A DNA stretch of 49,756 nt from JBFGCM01 sp041581135 (GTDB taxonomy: Bacteria; Actinomycetota; Acidimicrobiia; Spongiisociales; UBA5794). The DNA is taken from the NCBI GenBank assembly GCA_041581135.1, contig JBFGCM010000016.1:1-49756 (forward strand). The letters run 5' to 3'. Numbering within the stretch: position 1 is the stretch's first letter; each line of letters opens with the position of its first letter. Shown one piece after another: positions 24,037 through 32,060 of this stretch. Both the position numbers and the translations under genes were made by a program. Below the pieces are notes generated by a model. The model was not told the origin of the DNA. It made no database searches and saw nothing but the letters and a program-made list of their open reading frames with translations.

Positions 24037-27000
24037 TCAGCTGACCGTCAGCGTCACCGGCACCCGGATCACGAGGTTGAGAGGATCGTTGGTGCGGACG
24101 ACCAAGAGCGCCGTGTACGCACCCGGCTCCAACCCGCTGCTGTCCACGTCGACGGACACGGCCTGGACGCCGTCAGGCGCCAAGGTCCCGGTGGACGGGT
24201 TCGTCGACAGCCAGGGCACGTCGGCGAAGGGGATGAAGTCGTGCACATACGGCACACCATTCTCCAGAATCTTCCTTCCGTCCTGGCCGAAAGCATAGGC
24301 GAACTCGAGCGTCTGCCCGATCGCCAGCACCCGCCCGGCGCCCACGGCGTACTCCAGCAACGTCGGCTGACCCGACTGCGAGCCCGACGCCAGGACCGAG
24401 CCTTCCGGCGCGTTGCCGAACGTCGTGTGGCTCGCCGATGTCCCCGAGAACGGGTTGGGCACGCCGATCATGATCGGGTGCGCCGGGTCGACCACGTTGT
24501 TGAAGTCCTCGAACACCGGGCTCACCGTGACGCCGCCCGGTAGCACGCCGCCGGTGAAGTCGCCTCCGTTCCAGCCCCAGGCGGCGGCCCCGAACCAGAG
24601 GTAACCGCCTCCGGCCACGTAGGTCTCGAACCACGCTTGGTGCTGCATGTACCGGTCGTAGAACACCTGCGGCTGATCGTTGGAGATGAACACCACGCCG
24701 TACGGCGAGAGGTCGAACTGGCCCATGTCGGCCGAGCCGATGATGTCGAACGGGATACCGTTCATCGACAGCACGTCCTGCAGTGCAGCCGACTCCCATG
24801 GCAACGCATCCTGGATGATCAACACCGGGTGCCCGTTCACCTGCCGGTCGGTCGCCGTGGCCACCCAGCCGGCGGGCGCGTCAGTCGACGTCACCCCGGC
24901 CGGGAGCTCGGACGGCTGATGGCCGGCGAAGCCGAGCCCGCCGAGTGACGCCTCGAGGATCTCGAACGTCAGGTCGACCAGCCCACCTGTGTTGGCGATC
25001 TCCATCGGCAGCGATGTCGTCTCACCGGCCGCCACCGAGAAGTCGAACGGCCCGCCGCTCACCGACGCGTTGGGCCACAGTGGGTCCAGGGCCACGTCCA
25101 CCGCGATGGAGGCACCAGCCGTGATCGTGACGTCGAAGGTCTGGGTGACGTAGCCCTCGAAGCGGTATTCCGCAGGCCACGTGCCCTCGGGCACGAACAT
25201 CACGTAGACCCCGTCGGTGTCCCGGGCTGTCGCGGTGGCGACCCAGGGGTCACCACCGCGCTCAGCGAACACCGTCACCGCGGCCGGAACCGGGAATCCG
25301 GCTCTGGCATTGGTGACGATCCCCCCGAGCTGACCGAAATCGGCTGGCAGATCGACCACGAACTCGACCGGGATCAGCACGGTCGGATTGCGCGGATCGT
25401 TGCCGAGGAGGGCGAGGTCGCCGCTGAACTCGCCGGGAAGGGTGTCCGGGCCGCCCAGCGTGACGACGACGTCCTGGCTCTCGCCCGGCTCGAGCGCGCC
25501 GGAGGTGGGATCGGCGCTCATCCATGGTGCGTCCCGGAACGGCAGCACCGTCCCATGGCCGTCGTCCGGCGCCCAGTCGGTGGGCCGGAAGAAGTCTCCC
25601 AGCACCATCGCCACATTCAGCTCGCCGTCATCGCCGCCCAGCATGTCGAGCGGGATGTCGAACTGGAGCGAACCGGCACCGTGCACCACCGGCACCTCAC
25701 CGACGAAGTTGAACGTACGGGCGTCCACGACGAACGCGAACCCATCCGGGGCCGCGAACAGATCGACGAAGTACTCCATGCCCACGTCCTGGGTCGGCAA
25801 GCCGACCAGCGCCTCCGCCGGCAGGCCGGTAGCCGGGTTCTGGTCCGTGTCCAGGAACACGAAGCCGACGACTTGCCGAGGATCGGTGTCGGCAGCGAAG
25901 TCGATCGCCAGCGACATCTCCGTGTTGTCGGCACCGCCGCGCACCGTGGTGATGTCCACAGCGCCGACGTCGTCACCCGTCGGATCGGTGATGATCGTGT
26001 CGAGCACGCCATCGAACGTCACCCCGGCGGCGTGGGACACGAAGCCCGCTGGAATGTCGGGCTTGGTCCACGTCGGCTGCCGTGTGATCCGTTGTCCCTC
26101 GGGCAGGTCGAGCGGTGGAAGGTCCGGCGGCACACCGCCCCGGTCGCGCTCGAAGAGCTGCCACTGGTAGGCGGCGCTGCCGGCATTGCTGATGTTGAGC
26201 GTGACGTCGGTGCTCTCACTGAGACCCGCCGACGCCACGATCTCGGTCGGCGTGACCACGGCAACCGGCGCCAGCAATGTGAAGTCGACCACCGTTGTCC
26301 TGTCCTTGCGGATGAACACGGGCCGCGACATGCCAGACACGTAGTGCGTGGCATCGACGGTCAGGACGTAGCGGCCCGGGACCAGACGGAGCGTGTAGCG
26401 ACCATCGGCATCGGTGACGGTGCTCCGACCGCTGGGAGCGGCGGCGACGCGAGCCCCGACCACCGGCAGACCGTCGTTGGCGTCGATCACCGTACCGCTG
26501 ACCAGCCCGGTGGGCACCACGGTGAACCGATACGCGTCGTTGGGGGCGATCGACGCCTCGAACAGGGAGAACTGCAAGGCGTCGGTGCCGGTCGCGTTCT
26601 CGATACCCACCAACGCCCCGGAGGCGTCGCCGACCCGGTTGTCGTTGTTGCGGTACAGGAAGTCGATGTCACCGTTCTGCCACAGCTTGACCTGGAAGTC
26701 GACGCGAGACGAGCCTCCCCACGGACGCAGGTTCTGGTACTCCACGACGAACGCCTGGTTGGGTACGGAACCGATGGTCTCGTACATCACGTCGGCGTCT
26801 TCATCGACCACCAGATCGGTCCACAACGGATACACGGCGGCATTCGGCAGGTTGCGGTTGGGGATTCCTTCGGGGAAGTAAGGCGCCCAGATGGGATCCT
26901 CGAAGCTGATGAAGCCATTGGTGGCGATGTAGGCGCGGTCGTACGTGTCACCGTAGAACGGGAACTCGAACGGCAGCCGCAGCCGACCGTAGGTGTCGTC

Positions 27001-29043
27001 ACCGAACAGAGCGGTCTGGTGCGCCGCCTCGTGCCACTCGTTGGCGATCTTCAGACAGCCATGGCCGAAGTCGTCGATCTTGGTGACCAGGAAGAAGTTG
27101 TGGCGTGTGGCGGCACGAACCGTCACGAACCCGAAGTCCTTCTCCATGCAGCCGCCCTTGGACGCCACCAGCTCGTAGCTGCCAACCGGGAGGCGAAGGG
27201 AGTACGCGCCGGTGGCGTCCGTGACCGCGGCCGGCAACGGCGTGCCGACCGCCACCACCTCGGCGCCGGCGATGGGCTTGCGGTTCTCGGCCTGGCGCAC
27301 GAACCCGCTCACCACGAACGTCGGCAGGGCGTCCAGGGCGATGTCGGTGACGGTGGTCTGATCGGTGGCGACCACCACTCCGGAGACGACCGTGGTGCCG
27401 TACCCGAACGCGGTTGCAGCCACGACGTACTCGCCGGCGGCGAGGAACATCCGGTAGCGACCGGTGGAGTCTGCGGAGATGCTGAAGACCCGCTCTCCGT
27501 TGTCCGCTTGCACCTTTGCCCCCGGAATGGGATCGCCGGTGGCGACGTCGGTGATGAGGCCTTCGAGAGTGCCGCCCGTCGCCGCCAGGTTCACGGCAGC
27601 CAACGCATCGACGCGACCCTCGCCGTAGACGTTGTTGGGGTCGCCGTCGCCGTCGCCACCACACGAGAGGTCGACGATGTCGAGTGCGCTGGCGCGCACG
27701 ATGTCAGTGGCACCGGTCGGGTCGCCGATCAGCTCGACAGCCGAGGAGAGCACGAGCGCCAAGGTCCCGGCCACGTGTGGCGATGCCATCGACGTTCCGC
27801 TGAAGGCGGCATAGCCGCCTCCCGTGACCGATGACAGGACGTCGACACCGGGTGCAGCGACGTCAGGGTTGATCTTGCCGAAGACCGAGGGACCCCGGCC
27901 GGAGAAGTCGGCGATGACGTCGTTGAGGTCCGTGGCGCCGGCGCTGAACGACTCGGCGTAGTCGCCGGGTGACCCTCCAGCACCGCAGAAGGGGCCGGGA
28001 TTGCCCGAGGCGAACACGGGAATGATCCCGGCGGCACGCCACGCCGTCACGACGTCCAAGTAGAACGGGTCGCCGGGGCCGCCACCCCACGAGTTGTTGA
28101 CGATGTCGGGCCGGCGCGAAGGGTCGGGGTTGTTGCCGTCGAGATCGGTCGGAGCCAGGACGAACTGGCCGGAGGAGAGCAGGGCGAACTCGGAGCACCC
28201 GAAGTCTTCGCACCCCTTAGCCGCAATCCAGGTGGCGCCCGGCGCCACGCCGATGTCCGGCGTGAAGGGCCCAGGGCCGTCGCCGCCGACCATGGTGCCC
28301 ATGACATGGGTGCCGTGGTCGACGTTGTCACACGGCACGTCACCACAGATGTTGCTCGGGTCCCACCAGTTGTAGTTGTGGTCGAACGAGCCGTCACCCA
28401 GCTTTCCGCGATATTGGTTGACGAGTGCAGGGTGGGTGTAGTCGACACCGGTGTCGACATTGGCGACCACCACTCCGCTGCCGACGACGCCGAGATCCCA
28501 TGCCTGGTCGGCGCCGATCTTGGCGACACCCCACTCGGGATCGCCGACGGCCAGCTGCACGGCAGCCCCGGCTGCGACCGGCTTGACGAGCGGGTAGATG
28601 CGCTCGGGACGCACCGATGCCACCCCGGGAAGTTCGGCAAGGCGAGCAGCCAGGTCGGCGTCGCCTTCGACCACCATGGCGTTGCGCAGCCAGAACGCGG
28701 TACCTCGAGCGCCGGGCGTGCCTCGCACCAGAGCGAGCGCATCGCGCTGGGACGACTGTGCCGCTTCGCGCAGCCGATCGACCACGAAGCGGCCGCGAGC
28801 CGTGAAGTCGTCGATGTCGCGCGCCGGACGTAGATCAGCCTTTGCGGCGAACTCGACTACGAACCGGTCGGTCTCTCGCGACTCGAGGGCCGGAATGAGC
28901 TTGCCATCCAGCACGACACCGGTGGGCTTGTTGTGTTCGGCCATCGATGTGTCCGCTGGCTGAGCCGCGGTGCTCGATGGGATCGAGAGGGTGGAGAGGG
29001 CGAGTAGCCCCAGGGACAAGACTGCGACGAGTCTCTTGCGCAT
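24037..29043 (-). CDS. Very large secreted subtilisin-family (S8) protease with multiple accessory domains
   Basis: 1668 residues. A Sec signal peptide (AVLSLGLLALSTLSIPSSTAA) and an inhibitor_I9-like propeptide (about 55-150) lead into a S8 catalytic domain with Asp197 (VANVDTGVDYTHP), His243 (VDHGTHVMGT), oxyanion Asn348 (FASGNPGPF) and Ser418 (FSGTSMASPHVAG). After it come several carboxypeptidase-regulatory-like beta domains (GTLEGLITDVATGDPIPGAK, VSGFVRQAENRKPIAGAEV, GTVIDANDGLPVVGARV, GGIVTNARAGFPVPAAV), a nidogen-like segment (FPFYGDTYDRAYIATNGFI), abnormal-choice-of-anchor repeats (PGEFSGDLALLGNDPRNP) and, near the C-terminus, a ThuA/glutamine-amidotransferase-like domain. The modules suggest adhesion to and degradation of polymers outside the cell. 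GGAG lies 7 nt before the ATG. Confidence 0.92.
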   Translation of the reverse strand: MRKRLVAVLSLGLLALSTLSIPSSTAAQPADTSMAEHNKPTGVVLDGKLIPALESRETDRFVVEFAAKADLRPARDIDDFTARGRFVVDRLREAAQSSQRDALALVRGTPGARGTAFWLRNAMVVEGDADLAARLAELPGVASVRPERIYPLVKPVAAGAAVQLAVGDPEWGVAKIGADQAWDLGVVGSGVVVANVDTGVDYTHPALVNQYRGKLGDGSFDHNYNWWDPSNICGDVPCDNVDHGTHVMGTMVGGDGPGPFTPDIGVAPGATWIAAKGCEDFGCSEFALLSSGQFVLAPTDLDGNNPDPSRRPDIVNNSWGGGPGDPFYLDVVTAWRAAGIIPVFASGNPGPFCGAGGSPGDYAESFSAGATDLNDVIADFSGRGPSVFGKINPDVAAPGVDVLSSVTGGGYAAFSGTSMASPHVAGTLALVLSSAVELIGDPTGATDIVRASALDIVDLSCGGDGDGDPNNVYGEGRVDALAAVNLAATGGTLEGLITDVATGDPIPGAKVQADNGERVFSISADSTGRYRMFLAAGEYVVAATAFGYGTTVVSGVVVATDQTTVTDIALDALPTFVVSGFVRQAENRKPIAGAEVVAVGTPLPAAVTDATGAYSLRLPVGSYELVASKGGCMEKDFGFVTVRAATRHNFFLVTKIDDFGHGCLKIANEWHEAAHQTALFGDDTYGRLRLPFEFPFYGDTYDRAYIATNGFISFEDPIWAPYFPEGIPNRNLPNAAVYPLWTDLVVDEDADVMYETIGSVPNQAFVVEYQNLRPWGGSSRVDFQVKLWQNGDIDFLYRNNDNRVGDASGALVGIENATGTDALQFSLFEASIAPNDAYRFTVVPTGLVSGTVIDANDGLPVVGARVAAAPSGRSTVTDADGRYTLRLVPGRYVLTVDATHYVSGMSRPVFIRKDRTTVVDFTLLAPVAVVTPTEIVASAGLSESTDVTLNISNAGSAAYQWQLFERDRGGVPPDLPPLDLPEGQRITRQPTWTKPDIPAGFVSHAAGVTFDGVLDTIITDPTGDDVGAVDITTVRGGADNTEMSLAIDFAADTDPRQVVGFVFLDTDQNPATGLPAEALVGLPTQDVGMEYFVDLFAAPDGFAFVVDARTFNFVGEVPVVHGAGSLQFDIPLDMLGGDDGELNVAMVLGDFFRPTDWAPDDGHGTVLPFRDAPWMSADPTSGALEPGESQDVVVTLGGPDTLPGEFSGDLALLGNDPRNPTVLIPVEFVVDLPADFGQLGGIVTNARAGFPVPAAVTVFAERGGDPWVATATARDTDGVYVMFVPEGTWPAEYRFEGYVTQTFDVTITAGASIAVDVALDPLWPNASVSGGPFDFSVAAGETTSLPMEIANTGGLVDLTFEILEASLGGLGFAGHQPSELPAGVTSTDAPAGWVATATDRQVNGHPVLIIQDALPWESAALQDVLSMNGIPFDIIGSADMGQFDLSPYGVVFISNDQPQVFYDRYMQHQAWFETYVAGGGYLWFGAAAWGWNGGDFTGGVLPGGVTVSPVFEDFNNVVDPAHPIMIGVPNPFSGTSASHTTFGNAPEGSVLASGSQSGQPTLLEYAVGAGRVLAIGQTLEFAYAFGQDGRKILENGVPYVHDFIPFADVPWLSTNPSTGTLAPDGVQAVSVDVDSSGLEPGAYTALLVVRTNDPLNLVIRVPVTLTVS

Positions 29044-29099
29044 TGCAGCTCCGGGAGGAGATGGCCGCGGCGGCGGCGGGGATTGAGAGGTGCACGTGA

Positions 29100-29119
29100 G
29101 AAGTGGCGCCGGCCACTTC
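29100..29119. promoter_or_regulatory. Inverted repeat in the leader of the subtilase gene
   Basis: GAAGTGGC, spacer GCCG, GCCACTTC: perfect 8-bp arms about 57 nt upstream of the subtilase ATG. It could be a repressor site or a leader hairpin. Confidence 0.35.
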
Positions 29120-29171
29120 GAGGCGGGCGGCTAGGCCCACGTCATGTCGGTGCCCTCCTGAGGGGAGCGGT

Positions 29172-29194
29172 CATTCCGCTACTGGCGCGGAATG
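29172..29194. terminator. Inverted repeat downstream of the dehalogenase-like gene
   Basis: CATTCCGC, 7-nt spacer, GCGGAATG. It lies 51 nt past the dehalogenase-like stop on the minus strand and about 130 nt upstream of the subtilase start. It fits a terminator for the former or an operator for the latter; there is no U-tract. Confidence 0.35.
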
Positions 29195-29244
29195 TATCGG
29201 CTCGCGACACCCGCGTCTAGAGGCCATCAGCAGAATCTTCCGAA

Positions 29245-30126
29245 TCAGAGCGACCGGACGAACTGCGCGACGGCTTCGCCGATCTCGGCGGGAGAGTCCT
29301 CCTGGATGAAGTGGAGGCCCCGCACCGTCACCTCGGTCTGAGTGGGCCAGGCACGGCAGCGGTCCCGTTGCCGACCCGTGAGGATGCTGCCCGGGTCGGC
29401 GTTGATCAGCAGCTTGGGAAGGTCGGATCGCTCCAGCCACTCGCCGTACTGGGTGACGATGGCGGTCACGTCGGCGGGCTCCCCGTCGATGGGGATCTCG
29501 CGTGGCCAGGTGAGGGTGGGGCGGCGCGACTCACCCGACTCGAGGAAGGGAGCTCGGTAGGCGCCCATCTCCTCTTCGGACAAGTCGCGGATGATGCTGG
29601 CCGGAAGGATGCGCTCCACGAACACGTTCTTCTCGAGCACGATCGTCTCCCCGGCGTCGCTGCGCATCGCCTGGAAGATCTTGCGAGAAGTTTCGGGCCA
29701 GTCGTCCCACGTCATGGGCATCACGATGCCCTCCATGTAGGCGATGCCCGCAACGGCCGCTTGGTGCTGTTGGGCCCAATGGAACCCGAGGGCGGTGCCC
29801 CAGTCATGTCCCACCACGACGACATTTCCGGTCTCGGGAAGGCCCAGCGCGTGGGTCCACCCATCGAAATAGCGGTAGTGGTCCACGAACCGGTACGAGC
29901 CCGAAGGGTTCTTGCCCGAGGCGCCCATGCCGATGAGATCAGGGGCCAGGCAGCGGGCGTACGGCTTCACGTGCGGGATCACGTTGCGCCACAGGTAGCT
30001 GGAGGTGGGGTTGCCGTGAACGAACACCACGGTGTGGTCGGAGTCGGCAGGAACGTCTACGTACGTGATGGACGAGTCGAGCACATCGATCGTGTGACGT
30101 GGATGTGGATCGGCGGGCCCGTGCAT
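29245..30126 (-). CDS. Haloalkane dehalogenase subfamily II / Renilla-luciferase-like alpha/beta hydrolase
   Basis: 293 residues, alpha/beta hydrolase. It carries the full HLD-II set: halide-stabilising Asn39 in VHGNPTSSYLWRNVIPH, nucleophile Asp108 and halide Trp109 in VVVVGHDWGTALGFHWA, catalytic acid Glu132 in AYMEGIVMP, and the base His in GLHFIQEDSPAEIGEAV. Segments PDLIGMGASGK, SYRFVDHYRYFDGW and RRPTLTWPREIP are the same as, or close to, those of DhaA/LinB and Renilla luciferase. HLDs hydrolyse carbon-halogen bonds to alcohol and halide; activity on halides is likely but the substrate is unknown. The ATG at 30126 has TACACT 6 nt upstream (leaderless); the frame is open further upstream without support. 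Confidence 0.9.
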   Translation of the reverse strand: MHGPADPHPRHTIDVLDSSITYVDVPADSDHTVVFVHGNPTSSYLWRNVIPHVKPYARCLAPDLIGMGASGKNPSGSYRFVDHYRYFDGWTHALGLPETGNVVVVGHDWGTALGFHWAQQHQAAVAGIAYMEGIVMPMTWDDWPETSRKIFQAMRSDAGETIVLEKNVFVERILPASIIRDLSEEEMGAYRAPFLESGESRRPTLTWPREIPIDGEPADVTAIVTQYGEWLERSDLPKLLINADPGSILTGRQRDRCRAWPTQTEVTVRGLHFIQEDSPAEIGEAVAQFVRSL

Positions 30127-30132
30127 GGAGCG

Positions 30133-30138
30133 AGTGTA
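30133..30138 (-). promoter_or_regulatory. Candidate -10 box (TACACT), leaderless, for the dehalogenase-like gene
   Basis: TACACT on the minus strand is followed by 6 nt and the ATG at 30126. It is the same box and spacing as at 43095, which supports the chosen start. Confidence 0.5.
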
Positions 30139-30268
30139 TCGAGCGGCCACTACAAGCGGCTGCTCGACCACCGGGGTGTCGGATGTCGGCCCCACAGCCC
30201 TGCGGTTCGGCCCTACCCACGGGGCCGCGAGGAGGAGGACACTGGAGGTGTGGGAGGGAGGAGTTGCC

Positions 30269-31930
30269 ATGGTTGCGCAACAAGACATCCCCCCGGTCCA
30301 GACCGTTCAGCAGGCAACACCGCCGCGCCGGCGCTGGTCGGGGTTTCAGGCGTTCGTCACTGCGGCCGTCGCGGTGCTGATCATCGGCGCCGGAGTCGCT
30401 GCCGTCGGTCTGATGGACATGTGGGACGCCGGGGATCGCATGGCCTCTACGGAGGCCCTACCTGCCGACACCCAGCTCTACGTCGGGGTCGACTTCCAGA
30501 GTATGGAAGCACTCGATCCGATGCTGCTGGCATTCGACTCGGCCTTTGCCGAGGCCGACATCTCGCCCGGGCTCGACGGGCTCGTCGCCCGAATCGACCA
30601 GCAGCTTCGGGCCGAGATCGGCATAGGGGTCGTTGACATCACCCCATGGGCGGGGCGCGATCTCGGTATCAGCGTTGCCGACATCGAGGCCGAACGGCCC
30701 ACCATCGTGGCCGCTGTCTCAGTCCGCGACGAAGCGGGTGCCGACGAGTTCATCGACCTCATGATCGGCACTCTGGCCAGCCGAGATCTCTTGGTCTTCA
30801 GTGAGGCGTCTTACGCCGAGGTGCCGGTCTACGTGTCCGACACGGGTTTCGACGACGGCCCGCTGGTCGTCGCCCGGTCCGCCGACATGCTCCTCATCGG
30901 TAACGGTGTGGAAGCGGTCCATCGAGCGATCGATGCCCACAACGGTGCGTCGTTGGCCGATGACACCCTGATGCAGACGGCAGTCGACGAGCTGCCGAGC
31001 GACAGGGCGCTCACCGTGTTCGTTCGCGGTGAGGTCTTCTCCGGGCTGTTCGGTGAGCTCACCACCGCGTTCCCCGCGCAGGTAGGCGCAATCGAGCCAT
31101 TCGGGTCGATGGCGATGAGCGTGACGCTGGTCGAAGACGGCGTCCAGATCGACGTGGTGGAACCGGTCAACGACGAGAGCCGCGTGCCGGCAGGCTCGCT
31201 CGGTAGCGACACGCTGCCCGAGCTGCTGCCCGCCAGCACCTTCGGCTACGTGGGCGTCCGCATGGACGAGCCCCTGATCACCGACGATGGCGACCTCGGG
31301 CAGATCCTCAGCGACCTGGGTGCATCGCCGGCCGACCTGGAGGGCATCGAGGAACTCGAGGCCGCACTCGGCTTCGACATCGAATCCGACCTGTTGAGGC
31401 ATCTCGGAGGGGACTTCGGGTTTGCGATGCTCGAGTCAACCCAGCACCTGTTCCAGGACGTGGAAGCACCTCGTATGGGAATGCTGGCGATGATCGGGGT
31501 GATGGACGCCATGGCCGTGTCCGACACCACGGAACTGATGAGTGCTGCGCTCGCGGAGGAGGGGATCGCCACCGTCGAACGCGATGTGGCCGGATCCACC
31601 ATGTACGCCTTCAGTGATGGCGCGATCGAGTTCGGCGTGTTCGGCGTGGCCGGTGACCACCTCGTGGTGGCCACCAACTCCGGCGATGTCGCCGCCTTGG
31701 GAGACAACGGAGCGAAGCTCGCCGACGATCCGCTGTTCGTGCGGGCGTCGGAGGCGCTCCCGGATGGGAGCGATCCGATGTTCTTCTTCGACGTGCGACG
31801 GGCAATGGATCAGTGGGAGATACCGGCGGCCGATCAGGAGATGATCGATCCCATCGCCGGGCTGGTCGCCTATGCCGAAGAGACGGCCGACTTCGACCGC
31901 TTCAGCATGCTGGTCCTGATCGACTACTGA
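30269..31930 (+). CDS. DUF3352-like single-pass membrane protein
   Basis: 553 residues from the ATG at 30269, chosen for its GGGAGGGAGGAG Shine-Dalgarno sequence. A Pro-rich cytoplasmic tail and one membrane segment (FVTAAVAVLIIGAGVAAVGL) are followed by a large extracellular part. Repeated motifs such as LPADTQLYVGVDFQSMEALDP, VVARSADMLLIGNGVEAVHRAI and LVVATNSGDVAALGD are typical of DUF3352, whose role is unknown. It is divergent from the dehalogenase-like gene and ends at a strong terminator. Confidence 0.8.
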   Translation: MVAQQDIPPVQTVQQATPPRRRWSGFQAFVTAAVAVLIIGAGVAAVGLMDMWDAGDRMASTEALPADTQLYVGVDFQSMEALDPMLLAFDSAFAEADISPGLDGLVARIDQQLRAEIGIGVVDITPWAGRDLGISVADIEAERPTIVAAVSVRDEAGADEFIDLMIGTLASRDLLVFSEASYAEVPVYVSDTGFDDGPLVVARSADMLLIGNGVEAVHRAIDAHNGASLADDTLMQTAVDELPSDRALTVFVRGEVFSGLFGELTTAFPAQVGAIEPFGSMAMSVTLVEDGVQIDVVEPVNDESRVPAGSLGSDTLPELLPASTFGYVGVRMDEPLITDDGDLGQILSDLGASPADLEGIEELEAALGFDIESDLLRHLGGDFGFAMLESTQHLFQDVEAPRMGMLAMIGVMDAMAVSDTTELMSAALAEEGIATVERDVAGSTMYAFSDGAIEFGVFGVAGDHLVVATNSGDVAALGDNGAKLADDPLFVRASEALPDGSDPMFFFDVRRAMDQWEIPAADQEMIDPIAGLVAYAEETADFDRFSMLVLIDY

Positions 31931-31948
31931 GCTGAATCAGACAGAGGG

Positions 31949-31975
31949 GTTGGTGCACCCCACGGGTGCACCAAC
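31949..31975 (+). terminator. 12-bp hairpin terminator after the DUF3352-like gene
   Basis: GTTGGTGCACCC, loop CAC, GGGTGCACCAAC: a perfect stem 18 nt after the stop. Strong and close to the gene, without U-tract. Confidence 0.75.
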
Positions 31976-32016
31976 GCCCGCGGTCCGGAGTCGGGAGCAT
32001 GCGCCGTACTCTTCAA

Positions 32017-32055
32017 CCGACCATGCCGACCGGCGTCGCCGGTCGGCACGGTCGG
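32017..32055 (-). terminator. Long hairpin terminator of the taurine operon
   Basis: An 11-bp perfect stem (TGCCGACCGGC / GCCGGTCGGCA, loop GTC) is extended after one A-C mismatch by CCGACC / GGTCGG, giving 17 pairs in all. It lies 6 nt past the xsc stop on the minus strand. Confidence 0.75.
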
Positions 32056-32060
32056 CGGGC

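Noticed and set aside
25555..27834. 759-aa plus-strand frame inside the subtilase gene
   Set aside because: Antisense shadow of the S8 protein; no domain signal and very Arg/His/Gly-rich.
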